A DNA stretch of 64,000 bases, taken from contig CATKHK010000128.1 of assembly GCA_949751835.1 (NCBI GenBank), forward strand, positions 1 through 64,000. The letters run 5' to 3'. The stretch is from Blepharisma japonicum. Its lineage: Eukaryota > Ciliophora > Heterotrichea > Heterotrichida > Blepharismidae. The notes beneath the pieces are model-generated. The model searched no databases and was not told the origin of the DNA. It was given only the letters and a program-made list of their open reading frames with translations. This document shows positions 51,566 to 64,000 of the stretch, in pieces (the stretch's first letter is position 1; each line of letters begins with the position of its first letter). The translations under genes were made by a program, and so were the position numbers.

Positions 51566-54500
51566 TTATCGGATTTTTTTCTTGACTTTATCCACCATAT
51601 CATTCACATGTTTCATCGCCTTCATCAACTGATCAAACTGTGACGTGTCCACATTTTCAGCAATTTTTTCTACCCTTCTCACTCTCTGCAAAATCTGGTC
51701 TAATAGTGACAAATCAGATTTTTCTCCATCTTTGCCTATTTCTCCACCAATTCTAAGGTTGCTTTCTATATCTTCTTTAGGCTCCCACAATTTCAGCTCT
51801 ACACCGCTATAGGAAATAATTTTCAGTCTTTCTTGTTCTTCCTTGTCTTGCTGCTCAATAAGTTTAAGGTTTTCTTCCTTGTATTTCTGGATCTGTGAGC
51901 TGATTTTTTCTTGGTATTTTTGCTTTCTTTCGTCGAGTTTAGCTTGAAGACGGTTTTTCTGACGGGTTCGCTCGTCTTCCATTGATTTTTCCCATTCGTC
52001 CATTTCTTTTTGGTGCTGCTTGAGCAATTCTTCCATTTTTTCAGGCGAAATTCCTCTTTCTTTCATGACTTCGACCATCATTCTTTGTCTTTCTTCCATA
52101 ATTCGACGCTGCTCTTGGATTTCTTCAAGCCTTCTTTGCTTTTCTTCAACTTCTTTGAGCTGCTCTTGGATGCTGTTGATTTCGAGCTCTTTTCTTCGTT
52201 CGAATTCTCTAAGCTCTTGGCTTCTGAGGTCTAATTCTCGTAGCTTTTCTGCATATAATCTCTCGTTTTCTGACCTCAGCTTGTCTATATCCTTTTCCAT
52301 ATCACTTAAGTTTGCATTGGCCATTCTTGGGTCGCTTTCACTGATTTTCTTGAAAATTTCAGCATTTTCTTTCATATGAGTGTCAGCCAAATCGTTGAAT
52401 TTTTGTCTGAATTCATCTTCGACGTCACGCCAAGCTTGATCTTGCTCTGCATTGAGCTGAGCCATATTATTAAACTCTAACTGATTTTGAGCTTCTTTTT
52501 CACGCGCTTCAAGCTCCTCAGTTTTAGCTTGGAGTTCATCAGGTTTAAGCTTGCTTTTCTTGAGAGCTTCACGTTGGGCTAAGTATTGTGCACGAAGATT
52601 GGCACGCTCTACCGCTTTAATGTTGACAGCAGCTTGGATTAAAGTGTTTTGTCGTTCACGTAATTTTCCATGCTTAAGAGCTGTCAGTTCACCAATTTCT
52701 CTGTCATGTTTGGCTTCCAGTAGCTGTCTTGCAAGACCTATAAGCTCTTCTGGAGACATATTTCCTGTGTTTTCAAGGATATCTTCCATTTTTCTCATCT
52801 CAATGTTGCTTCTTGCATTTCTTTCAGCTTCTTTTTGCTGCATTTCTATATCAAACCGTTCTCTATCTTGCTTTACTTTAATTTGGGCTTCTTTTTCAGC
52901 TCTTCTTCTCTTTCTGTCAAGGAGCCTTTGCTTGAGGTCGGTTTCTTGTTTTCCTTTTTGAATTCCAATGGCTTCGTCTAGCCTATTAATTTCCTTCAAT
53001 ATTTGGTCTTTTTCAGTCTGGCTACTTGCATTTTCTAAGGCTTTAATAAGTCGCTCTTTTTCCTCAGACTGTGCAGCTTCTTCTTGGTCTAGCATATTAT
53101 CAATTTGTAAGAGCTCTTGCTGATGAACTTCTTGAAGTCTAACTAAATCTTGGTCGTATGCTTCTCCAACATCTTCTATTTCTCTTTTCTCATCTTCATT
53201 AAGCAAAATTTCTCCATTTCCTTCAGTAAAAGCCAACAAAGTATTTCTTTCAAGCTGGGCCAGTTCTTCTTGATGTCTTTCCTCCATCTCTTTTTTCTTC
53301 TCTTCATGATTTGCATTAACTCTTCCCAGTCTTCCTTTTCTTCTTTCCTCTAGCCTTTTGAATAAATCGGCCTCTTGCTGTTTCTTATGAGCAGTCAGCT
53401 GGTCTTCAATTCTTTTTGCTTCAATTTCAAAGTTCTTCATCAGTGCATCTGTTTCCTGCTGGTTTTTAGAGTTTGCTAAATCGTTTTGCAGCTGCGTGCG
53501 GATTTCTAAAAGTCTCTGTTCTACTTCTTTTCTGGTCTCTTTTTTGTAGTTTTCTTTCTCATTTAAGTAGTCTTCATTGATAATTTCTACTTCATCTTTA
53601 AGCTCTTTTTCTATAGCTTCCTTCTCTTCCTTTTGTCTAGCAATTATCTCAGCTTTTTTAGGCTCATAGTAAGCTTTTTCTCTTTGAGCAGCTCTTCGTT
53701 TTGCTGCTCTTTCTTGAAGACGCTTATTCAGTTCTGATTGAGAATTTTGTATATCAGCATTAAGAAGCTGATCCAGTCTTTGCATGTTAGCATTTAGCTC
53801 GCCAATCAATTCTTGCTTATCATGTTCCATTAAGTCTGGATTATTTTGGATATCTTTGCTCAAAATTTCAGTATTTTTTACTTCTATTAGTGTCTCTTTC
53901 CTTAAAATTTCAGCTACAGCATCATTATAAGTTGTAGGTATTTCTTCATCAATATTGGCTTCTGGGAGGACAATTTCTTCATCTTCATCAAATTCTGCCT
54001 CCACAATTTTCTGTTTCAATATCTCTGGGTCAATATCAGCCAATTTATCTGCAAGTTGATCTTTCAGTTCTCTGGCTTGTTCCAGCAGCTCATTCAAGCC
54101 TACAGTAGCTTCTTCGTCCTGTGCATCAAAAGCAGCCTTAACTCTGTCATAATACTTGCACAAGTTATCATACATATCTTTAAATTGCGAAGGCTCCAAT
54201 AATTCTTTATCAAAATCAATGCCATCTTCCAAAGACTCCTCAAATGCAGGAACAACAGGCACCAAATTTGACTTAAACCTGCATTTTTTGCAGCAGCTTC
54301 TCAACATTGCATATAACCTTTCTTTAGAGTTCACAGACGCCCAAGCTCTCCAATGCAAAAATGATAAAAATCCTATAATAAGAATAATCAAAATAATCAA
54401 CGCTACAATAATGCCTGCAATTATCCCCCATTGTGGCTCAGTCATGAGATTATCAGCTGCATATATATTTAAAGCATCCAAATTTAAAGAAGTTCTAGCT

Positions 54501-57500
54501 AAAAATGTGACATCTTGGCTTGGACAGCTTTCACTGTCCCCGACGACAGCAATAATAATATGTTTATCAGAGTCAGCATTGTCTACAAAATCATAAATTC
54601 CAGCATCAGTAAAAGTAAAGGCAAAAGTGTCGACGTAGCTTGAGGAAGATTTCATTCTCCATTCGAGCTCTTTGAAGGTAGCATAATCGAAATTTTTATT
54701 GGTATTTAGTAAAGAGTCTTTAAGGTAGACTGGGTAGTGAGAACGAGGGGTTAAAGAGAATAAGAAAGTATCGTTTCGCTTTATACAGGCAATTGGGTTG
54801 GAAAGACCCGCAGAAGTTGAAGCAAGGGAACGGGATTCGTCATCAGTAAGAAGACGGCGGTAGTAAGTGGAGAGGGATGAACCGGTGCCATAAACTCCTT
54901 GAGGGCCGTCTGAGGTCATATCTACGGTATGGACTTTTGAAGAGTCTGAGACGGAGGTAGCTCCAAGATAGTTGGAGCCAGTCATAGATACTGGCCGAGA
55001 TGATCCACTTGAAGGATTGTAAATGTAAAATTGACCATCAGATTTAAGGGTAACGCTGGCTGATGTACTTCTACAAGTAGAGTTGCAGACGTCTTCTTCG
55101 CTAGGTGTATCATCACACACGCAGACACTGTAAGTAGAATCTAAGCTCCCAGAGCCTCCATTACATTCACTTTCACAGCTTCCTGAACTTTTGCAAGACC
55201 CATCAGCTTTTCTTACCTGCCCTGATATGCAATTGGTATACTGTTTTGGTGTACAGTCTTCAGCTGAATCTACCTCACTTTCAGTGACCCCTTCAATTAC
55301 AAACTCATAAGTTGGCAAACATATACAGCTTCCATCATATTTCTGATATCCACGATATTTCCCTTTACAAAGACAAGTATCTTGTCCTGCATCCGAATAA
55401 GCATGCGACCCACAGATTTTGCATTTGCTTAGCCCTTCTTCGTCACCATAAGTATTTGCCGGGCACGACAGACAGGCTGAAGCACTTTTTCCTTTGGTGG
55501 ATGGGTTATAGGTAGTAATTGGACATGGAATAGCTGATTCTGTGCCTTCAGGACAATAATACCCGCTTGGGCAAGGATATCCGCCATCATTACTTAACGT
55601 CTGAGGATTTGAACGTGTAGCGCCAGCTACACAAAGATACCCAGCATCGCATGGGTAACATTTTTCTGACGACGTCCCATTAGCATATAGTCCAGCTCCA
55701 CATTCAATACAAGCATTATCTACCATATAAGTCCCAGGCTCACAAGTTTCTGGGTAAAAGTTAGCTAATTGGCAAATAGTTCCAGTAGGACACTCAATAG
55801 CTTCGTCTTCAGTGTAATATTTAGTAAGGTTAGTGCTATCATATAAAGGACAATAATAATTCACAGGGCATTTTGTAGGAGTTTCTGTAAGATCATTGCA
55901 GATATATCCAGGAGTACATGGGATAGGAGCTGATGAGCCTAATGGACAATAAGTGCCAATTGTGCAAGCAACTGGAGATGTTGTAGCTTCTTCACAATAA
56001 TAGCCTCCAGGACAAGGTGGACAATCACTTGCAGAACCTGCTACACTTGAACTGCCTAGGGTGCCTGGTGGACAAGGAATATAAGATTCAGCCCCTAATA
56101 CACAGAAGTAGCCTTTTTTGCAAGGATATTGGGTATAATCACCTATCCCTGTGCTACTACAATAGTAGCCAGCTGGGCAAGGCTTGCAAGCATTTATGTC
56201 ACTCATTGATTTGCTGCCATTATATGTATATTTAGGACAAGGTGTCGGAGAATTGACGCCAGAAGGACAGTAATTCCCTGTAGGGCAATCAAAAGGTGTA
56301 GGGTTTCCTGTGACACAGTAGCTTCCAGGTGGACAAGTAGTACAGTCAGAAATTTGGGTAGCTCCTGTATTTTTTCTGAATTTTCCTTCAGGGCACTTAG
56401 TTGGTGTTGTTGTTCCTAATCCACAATAATAGCCTGAGGGGCATGGAGTACCTGATAAACTATACACAGCTGGAGTTGAGTAAGGACTAGACTTTTTGCA
56501 CCAAAACCCAGGGGCACACTGTCCAGAAATTCTTCCATCTACACAGTATTGTCCTGATGGGCACACACTGCAGTCTGTATCAACTGTAAGGCCTTCACTA
56601 TCTTTATTATAAGAGCCTGCAGGACAAATAAGCCCATATCCAGTCCCTTGAGGGCAATATTTGTATTGTGGGCATAAGTTGTTTGCATTAGTAGCAGCGT
56701 TGTTGCATTCTCGGCCAGCAGGACAAGTTTTGCATGTATCAAGATTGGTGACATCAGCATAGGTGCCTGGTCCGCATGGGAATTCATTACTATATCGAGT
56801 TCCGGCAGGACAATAATAGCCATTAGGGCAGTTTGTTTGAATTGCAGTAGAACCTGTGCAGTAGTAACCATTTCCGCATTGTGTGCAGGATGATTGCTTA
56901 GTTTGAGTATTATAGTCACCCATTGCACAAGGTATAGGGACCCAGCTGCCTGTGCCACAGTAATAGCCTGTAGGACATTCACCTTCTGGAGGGGTAGGTG
57001 TTGCTTTTCCAGGATCACAATAATAGCCGGCAGTGCAGTCTCCTGTAGGAGAGCTTAGACCTTGACTATTACAATATTTGCCATAAGGACAGTCAAGACA
57101 TTGAGTATAGTCGCTTAAGCCCTTTGAAGGACTATAAGTTCCAGCTGAACAAGGAGTTACAGCAGAACTTTCTGTAGGACAATAGTTCCCAGCAGAACAG
57201 ATATTTCCATGAGTTCCATCTGTTGGGTTTGCAACTTTAGACCCAGCCAAACAATAGTAGCCAGCTAAACATGACCCTGATTGGGCTGCTAATGCATAAC
57301 CTCCACAATAAAGGCCAGCTTCGCAAATGGTTTTTGAACTGCTTCCTGCAGGACAATAATTGCCAGGGTCACAAATTCCACCAGTTGCGTCACCTTTAGG
57401 CATAGACGTAACAGCTCCCCCAGTACAATAATACCCATCAGCACATACATCTTGATAAAGTGCAGCTCCAAGGGTTGGGCAGTACTTTCCAGCGTCACAC

Positions 57501-60500
57501 GTCACACAAGCTGTACTTGCGCTTTGGCCGATCAAGCTATTATAAGTTCCAACTGGACATGGATTAGAATAAATATAACCAGTCCCTGATGGACAATAAT
57601 ACCCCATAGGGCACAATGTTTCTGAGGTAGCTCCTAAGTCGCAGTAATACCCTGGATCACACGTAACACATGAAGATTGTTTTGTATTCATTTGATAGTT
57701 TCCAGCAGGACACAAAATCTCTTCAGCTGTGCCAGCAGGGCAATAATAGCCTCTATCGCATTCTTTTGTAGGCGTAATGTCTCCTCCAGGGCAATAAAAA
57801 CCAGATGTACAAGATTGCCTCATATTTGATGAGCTAGTGCTGCCATCACAGAAATAACCTGGGGAGCATGTGATGCACTCATTACTTGCAGAAGCTCCGG
57901 TGTATGGCAAGTAGTATCCTGCGTTACATTGGACAGGAGAAGCAGGTCCAGTGCAGTAATACATAGCTGAGCAAATATTTCCAGTGGTGCCATCAGTTGG
58001 GGCTGGAGTTGTAGCTGCTGATTTACAGTAATAACCGGCTTGACAACTATTAGAAACGGCGAATAATTCATCGTCTGAACAGTATTTTCCAGAATCACAA
58101 GGAATGCTTGATGTAGAGCCTTGTGGGCAGTAATAGCCTGGATTGCAACGGCCTCCGTATGTTTGGTTTTCTTGAGGTCGGGAAGTTGTAGACTTTGAAA
58201 TACAGTAAAAGCCTGGGTCGCATTGTCCAGCAACAGCAGAAGCTCCTAGTTGGTTGCAGTAATAGCCTGGTGTACAATCGATGCATGCAGAACTTGACTG
58301 CTGGCCTGAGTTAGGGTTGTAAGTGCCTATAGGACATGGATATTGCTTAGGATATGAAGTTCCTGATAAACAATAATAGCCTATAGGGCACACATTTGCA
58401 GTGTAGTCTGATGTACCTGGCGGACAATAGTAGCCAGGAGGGCATGTCTGACAACTTGCTTGGTTCGTAAGGTCTTGATAAGTGCCTGCTGCGCAGAGTA
58501 ATTGTACTGCAGATCCTTGTGGACAATAGTATCCTGCTGCACATATGCCACCTCCTGGCTCTCTTGTAGTAGATGATTCAGTGCAATACCATCCTTGCCG
58601 ACATTGAGTGCCTGTATACGCTGATAACCCTGTGCTTGTGCATGCATATCCGGCAGGGCAAGGGAGACAATGAGTTGGATCACTTCCTGTGGTGCTTGGA
58701 TTAAATGAGCCAGTAGGGCAAGCTATTTGAGCAGAACTTCCTAAACAATAATTCCCGACTGGGCATGGGCCGTAATATCCTGGAACATCAGTATAAGGTT
58801 GAGGGTATGGAGAACTTGAGGTACAGTAGTAGCCAGCAGAACATGAGCCTGCCACAGCAATTTGACCAGAGTACAAACAGTAGTTATTAGCGTCACATAG
58901 ATTGCAATCATCAATGCTTTGGCCTCCTGATCCTAATCTGTATGTTCCTGGAGGACAAAATTTTCCAATAAATGAGCCTTGTAAACAATATTTTCCAGTT
59001 TCACATGTTGTCATAGATGTCAGTGTTGTAGTAGGACAATAATTTCCTGGGTCACATGATATACAAGCAGAAGCTGCAGGGCTTGGATTATAAGTTCCAG
59101 CAGGACATGCAATTTGGGCAACACTTCCTGAAGGTGCATAGTACCCTGCTGAAGCAGGAAGACGATTCGCAGTTGACTCACCTGCTGGACAGTAGTATCC
59201 TGGATTGCACATACCTGTTGGTGATGGGCTCAAATCAGTGCCTGCACAGTAATATCCAGGCCAACAAGTAACACAGTCAGTTGCCGACCTTCCTCCATCA
59301 AAATTGTTAAAAGTCCCTGCGCTGCATTTTTGAGGCGAGGTTGTCCCTGCAGGGCAATACCCTCCGGCAGGACACTTTTTTCCAGTTTGACCATCATTTG
59401 GTGTAGCTATAGAAGCTCCCCCAGAGCAGTAAAACCCTGCTGTGCAGGTAGCTGTTTTAGTAGTTTGGCCTGGAGATTGACAATAATAGCCAGCGTCGCA
59501 CGAAGTGCAGTCTGTAGAAGTAGCCAATCCTGTGGCAGCTCCATAAGTGCCGCTTGGGCATTGCAGAGGTGTAATAGTCCCTGATGGGCAGTATGATCCA
59601 ATAGTACAAATAGTTGGGGTGATTGTAGCTGTTGTCGGACAATAGTACCCAGGAGTGCATGAGGCACAGTCAGACACAGAAGCTCCACCAGTAGGCCCTC
59701 TATAAGTTCCAGCAGGGCAAGCCATAGCCATAGATGATGTGGAGCCTTTAGGGCAATAATAGCCAGGACTGCATAAATAGGAGGAATAGTCTGACACTCC
59801 AGTAATGCTTACATAGTACCCAGCTGGCACAGTTTTGCAGTCGTTGACAGATTTAGCGCCTTGAGTATTTCTATAAGTACCTACAGGGCAGGGTGTCCCT
59901 GATGAGGAGCCTTCAGGGCAATATTGGCCAGCTGGACATCCATTTGAAGTTGCCAAAGGGTATAACTTAGGGTAAGTACTCATACCTGAAGCACATATGA
60001 ACCCAGCTGGACAAACTGATAAATACATCATAAGCTCTGAAGTAGCTGCCTGAGCACAGAAATACCCAGCCTTACATAAAATTGGTGTTGTAGCCCCTTC
60101 ATAAGTATAATAGCCAGCATTTGCGCTTTGGCAAGTAGTAGAACCTGCAGCATTTGAATATTTTCCAGCTGGACACCTTTTACAGCTGGGATAAACCCCT
60201 GGTCCTCCATCTTGAGCTCCTAGTTCGTCCATATATGTACCAGCTGGACAGGTTATAGGTGGTGTTGAAGTAGAATCATAACCAGGGCAAAACTTTCCAA
60301 CAGGACAAAATATGCACTCTCCTTGGTCACTTGCCCCACCTGTGCTATAAGTCCCTACTGGACATATATATTGCTTATCATAAGTAGTGCCTCTAGGGCA
60401 ATAATACCCAGTTGGGCAAGTGTTTGAAGAATATGTAGACGTCCCAGCTGGACAATAGTAGCCTGCAGGACAAATTAAGCATTCATGGACTCCTTCTACA

Positions 60501-63500
60501 CGAGTATTCGCATTATATGTGCCAGCAGGGCATGGAAATTCTGTAGTAAAATGTGTACCAATTGGACAATAATACCCAGCAGCACATACTACAGGAGGGT
60601 TATTAACATAGTTTGTACCATATCCGCAAGCAAAGCCAGGAGGACATTGGTCACATTGGGCTAAGCCATAAGCCCCATACATGGTGCCGAGAGTACCTGG
60701 AGGGCATGGGTTTTGGGTTTTGCGGTTTGAGCCTTCTGGGCAATAGTAGCCGATTTCACATTTTATGGTAGCTTCTACTGTGCCAGCTCCTGGGCATGCA
60801 TAGCCAGCAGGACAGACCCAGCAGCTGCTTAGAGGGTTTCCTTGGTATGGGCCAACTTTTCCTGGAGCACAAAGAACTGGCTGTTGTGAACCTGAACTGC
60901 AGGAAGTCCCTGCTGGACATAATAAGCAGTCTTCTATTTTATATTTCCCTGTTAATGAGTTATAAGTGCCTTCTGGGCATGCTGTAGCAGATGTACTTCC
61001 AATCGGGCAAATGTTTCCTGTAGGACAAATGGTAGGATTTGCAGTACCTGCAGCGCAGTAGTAGCCTTCAGGACATTGTAAACAGTATCCTGCTGAAATA
61101 GCTCTAAGTTTTTTATAGTAAGTCCCTCCTGGACAGTTTGTACCAGTAGATACTCCTGAAGCGCAGTATTGTCCTTGTGGGCATGGGTAGTTTTCATAGT
61201 TTCCTGTGCCAGCAACACATAGATATCCTAATGGACAGTTAAAGCAAAAAGTGCTGTCATAAGCTCTGACAACAGCATTAAATTTACCAGCTCCGCATTG
61301 AGTCATTGAAGAACTCCCATCACAGTAGTAACCTGGCCAACATTCAAATCCAATCATATCTGGCCTATCTGCATTATTTGGTAGCCAGAAGCCTATAAAT
61401 GCTGAGCTTATAGTTTTTGACCCAATATAAGAGTATTTGTTGGAAGAAGCATAATTGCCAGCGCCATCTTCTCCTCCTGGTATTGGATAGCACCATCCCC
61501 ATCCTGATGAACAAATAATATTATCTTTCCAAGCATTATAACTCTTTACATAATCATCAACATTTGTGGATGTTGCAACGCCGCTTCCACTAGTTGTCAG
61601 GCCTGGATAACTTGCTAAAGTTGTCGTTGATTTGCAATAGGCTGAGCCTGCAACAGAGTCATAATTTGCTGGACAAGATTTTGGCCTAGCACCTGATCCA
61701 GTTCCTTCACTGGCTGAACAATAAGAGCTAGCAGGGCAAAGTTTGCACATGCTTTCTCCTGAGGCTCTATATGTCCCTTCAGGGCAAATCCTTGTAGGTC
61801 CTTGGAAAGGATCGCATTCCATATTATCAGGACAAGTCAGACAAGTGTCCATCCCAGCTAAAGAATAAGTCCCAGCACTGCAGGCAGTATATGAACTTCC
61901 ACTACAAGAAACCCCAGCAGGACAAGGCACACACATATCAGGAGATCCTACTATTATATATCCGCTTGGGCACGCAACTGTAAAAGAGTATTCAGGACCT
62001 GGAGCCATATAGCCAGAAGAAGGTGTGCTGCAAGACCCGGAGCCTGGAGCTGAGTACTGTCCTTGGACACATCGCTGCATTTGATAGCCGCTTTGGTTTG
62101 GGCATGAAAAACCGCCTGGGCAGCCAAGACAAAATGAATAATATTCATATGAGTAAGTCCCGGCAGCGCAGGATTGTGCACTTAGAGTAGGGTCTGGACA
62201 ATATTTCCCTGCCGCACAAGCTGTACAGACCATATCATTTTGGGCTGAATAAGTCCCAGGAGGACATGGGACTGGAGTAGACCCCATGCAGTTAAACCCA
62301 GCAGGACATGTACATTTCGGCCCATTTGGCCACGCATAAGGTGCATTTATACAAATATTGGCCACAGAAACTGCTATAGTTGTAGTAGCGCTGCCATATC
62401 CTCCATTTGCCCCAGTTAGTGTAACAGCTACTGATGTATACGGAGTACTTCCCATTGACCCAGCTGCTGCATATATAGTAGCCTGTTTAAATAACTTGTA
62501 ATCAGAGGTCGTAAAGGTTAATGAAGAGGTCGTCAATGATAAATTTGTAGTATCTGTAGATGCTATACTTACAGTCACGGTTGCTGATGGCTGTGAGGAC
62601 AGTCATACATCAAAAGTCGCATATTGTTTACTTTGAACCAAAATAGCTGAGTTGCTTACTTTTATAGTAGGAGAACTTGCAGGAAGAATAACTGCTGTTG
62701 TAGTTTTATCTGAAGGATAAAAGATCGCACTATTGAAATTTGAATCTGATGTAGAGACTGAATAGGTAATTGTAGTAGTTTGATAAGGAGATGAGGCAAT
62801 TGAAGGGCCCGTTATTAAAATTCGTTGTGTGCTCCAGCTTGAAGACGTAAAAGTTACTTGGCTTGCGCTTAGTGTTATATATGAGTTACTTAATGATAGC
62901 GAAACTACTACATCTGATGATGGCGCAGATCCGATTGAGATGTAGAGTTGAGTGCTGTCTTTGGCTTGGAGACCTACAGAAGAGTCTGCTTGAATATAAT
63001 ATTTTGTACTCCCATATATTGGCACAGAAATTGAGCCTGAAGAAGCAGTTAGGCAGGTTTGGAAATTAGCGACACCGTTGTAGGTGGAATCTGATGAAGA
63101 AATTGAGTGGATCACACCAATGTTAACGGGGTAAGAAGAGGAAGCAAGCATCCCAGTGTTGAAGTAAACTTTTTGAGCTGTGGCGTAGTTTGAGCTTGTA
63201 AATGTCAGGGAAGTTGTAGTGATTTCTAAAGAGGAGGAGTCTTTTGAGCTGAGAGAAACGACCACATTAGATAGTGGTGCATCTGTTAAATATATTTGGT
63301 AATATTGGTTATAAGTTGCTTCAAAAATTGCATCAACAAAGTTTATTGCTAGCTCTCCATTAGAATATGATGTTGCTGAAAAAGTTGTTGAGAAAGCTGA
63401 ATATCCTGAACAAAGGGCTTCAACTGTTATTGACCCAGTTCCTGTATAAATTACATTGGAAAACGACAAACTCCCCAGATTAAGGGTTGCACTCCCACCA

Positions 63501-64000
63501 CTGCTTATCTGTCCATTTCCTGACTTTGCTTGCAAGTAGCATTGGATGCTCGAAACAACTTTATTTCCGCTTGAATCTGTGACAGTTGCCGTCACGGAAA
63601 ATCCTGATCCTTTATAAATAGTAGTTGGATAAGAGTTAAACGTTATAGATGACGGAGTTCCTGAAGATATCGTAAAAGAGTTGCTATAAGCATCGCTGAG
63701 CCCTGAAGCACTTGCTTTTAACACAAAGGTCCCAGCTCCAGAAACAGAGCATGAACTAAAAGTACTAGCACCACTTGTGGCTGTCACTGAAACACTTGAC
63801 ATTGTCCCATATCCACTTCCAGGTATCAAATTCAGCGTAATTGAGCTGGCAAAGGATGTATCCACGGTATTTTTACCTATAGGAGGTTTTAAAACTTGGA
63901 CTATTACATTGCTGGAACAAGGGTTAGATGTACTTGTAGGCTGAGCTGAAAAATAAAGCATTTGTGAGGTGCCTGAAGTAATAGTAAAAGCACTGCTGGA
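51566..64000 (-). CDS. Giant GCC2/GCC3-repeat type I membrane protein, 3' part
   Basis: Frame open from the window edge (64000) to TAA 51568-51566: over 4,140 residues, with one TGA-Trp (62605-62603) and about 17 TGG. Order from the visible N-terminus: several beta-sandwich modules rich in Ser/Thr (about 62360-64000, SITFNSYPTTIYKGSGFSV type). Then several dozen Cys-rich modules of the pattern CPAGYYC...CPxGTY...C (55560-62310), the GCC2/GCC3-like repeats of large ciliate surface proteins. A cysteine knot and a beta-rich juxtamembrane domain follow, then one transmembrane helix (WGIIAGIIVALIILIILIIG, about 54360-54430). A 900-residue charged coiled coil lies inside the cell. It looks like a receptor or cortical/extracellular-matrix linker. 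The 5' end is missing. Confidence 0.88.
52890..53750 (-). repeat. Three spaced motif copies in the coiled-coil tail of the giant gene
   Basis: The same basic motif occurs at about 53700-53745 (NSQSELNKRLQERAAKRRAA), 53327-53382 (QQEADLFKRLEERRKGRLGR) and 52890-52950 (KQETDLKQRLLDRKRRRAEK), spaced about 125 and 145 residues. This suggests internal duplication within the coiled coil. Confidence 0.6.
55560..62310 (-). repeat. Cys-rich GCC2/GCC3-like repeat array (within the giant gene)
   Basis: About 2,250 residues of near-tandem modules, each with C-x-x-G-x-(Y/T)-(Y/C) blocks such as CPAGYYCPAGT, CPPGTY and CDPGYYC. Units differ in length (about 16-45 residues) and are diverged, so no perfect DNA period is seen. 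Plus-strand ORFs across this region are antisense shadows. Confidence 0.85.

Noticed and set aside
52010-62181. Many plus- and minus-frame ORFs across the giant gene
   Set aside because: Shadows of a 3,670-codon uninterrupted frame with clear repeats, TM helix and coiled coil.
1-64000. CRISPR arrays, insertion sequences, tRNA and rRNA genes
   Set aside because: No regularly spaced direct repeats, transposase genes or tRNA/rRNA signatures were found by eye; the window is eukaryotic throughout.

Overview
This window reads as macronuclear DNA of a heterotrich ciliate, most likely Blepharisma. Three things in the sequence say so. (1) TGA is read as tryptophan while TAA and TAG remain stops: TGA stands at Trp positions of the glutamate-cysteine ligase gene, and at a site where a tandem potassium-channel paralogue has TGG. 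(2) Introns are 15 or 16 nt long, GT...AG; I count five of 15 nt and one of 16 nt. (3) The genome is AT-rich and compact, with intergenic gaps often under 100 bp and one convergent pair whose stop codons touch. Stentor shares the tiny introns but keeps the standard code. No telomere, rRNA, tRNA, CRISPR or bacterial-type feature was seen.

Layout. 1-3540: two tandem TPR/B-box-like genes, the first cut by the window edge and the second carrying an in-frame TAA. 3.8-7.6 kb: an inositol polyphosphate kinase and two tandem SK-like potassium channels. 7.9-18.1 kb: a catalytically dead papain homologue, an ADA/ADGF-like deaminase with a frameshift, Tom40, a HEATR3/Syo1-like repeat protein and several unknown genes. 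18.6-27.6 kb: glutamate-cysteine ligase, an LNR-TM-RING-H2 protein, an ankyrin protein, condensin CAP-H, an 18-bp minisatellite gene lying between two copies of a duplicated segment, and an intact cathepsin-L-like protease. 28-41.5 kb: a pseudokinase-like/SPRY protein, exportin-7, a FYVE-like coiled-coil protein, a myristoylation-motif ubiquitin-like protein, a candidate structured RNA, and two small CX3C-rich proteins. 41.9-51.4 kb: a tandem helix-turn-helix pair, a 1,267-residue EF-hand protein, a BET1-like SNARE, an HMG-box protein, tubulin cofactor B and a secreted repeat protein. 51.6-64 kb: the 3' part of a giant type I membrane protein (more than 4,100 residues) with dozens of Cys-rich GCC2/GCC3-like repeats and a long coiled-coil tail.

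The genes are ordinary eukaryotic single-copy genes mixed with ciliate-specific families and do not form an operon or a single pathway. The most unusual items are the Cys-to-Gly papain pseudoenzyme, the minisatellite open on both strands beside a duplicated promoter region, the UUCG-hairpin RNA candidate, the small LNR-RING protein, and the uneven use of TGA between neighbouring genes. Gene models below join reading frames across TGA codons and across the short introns.
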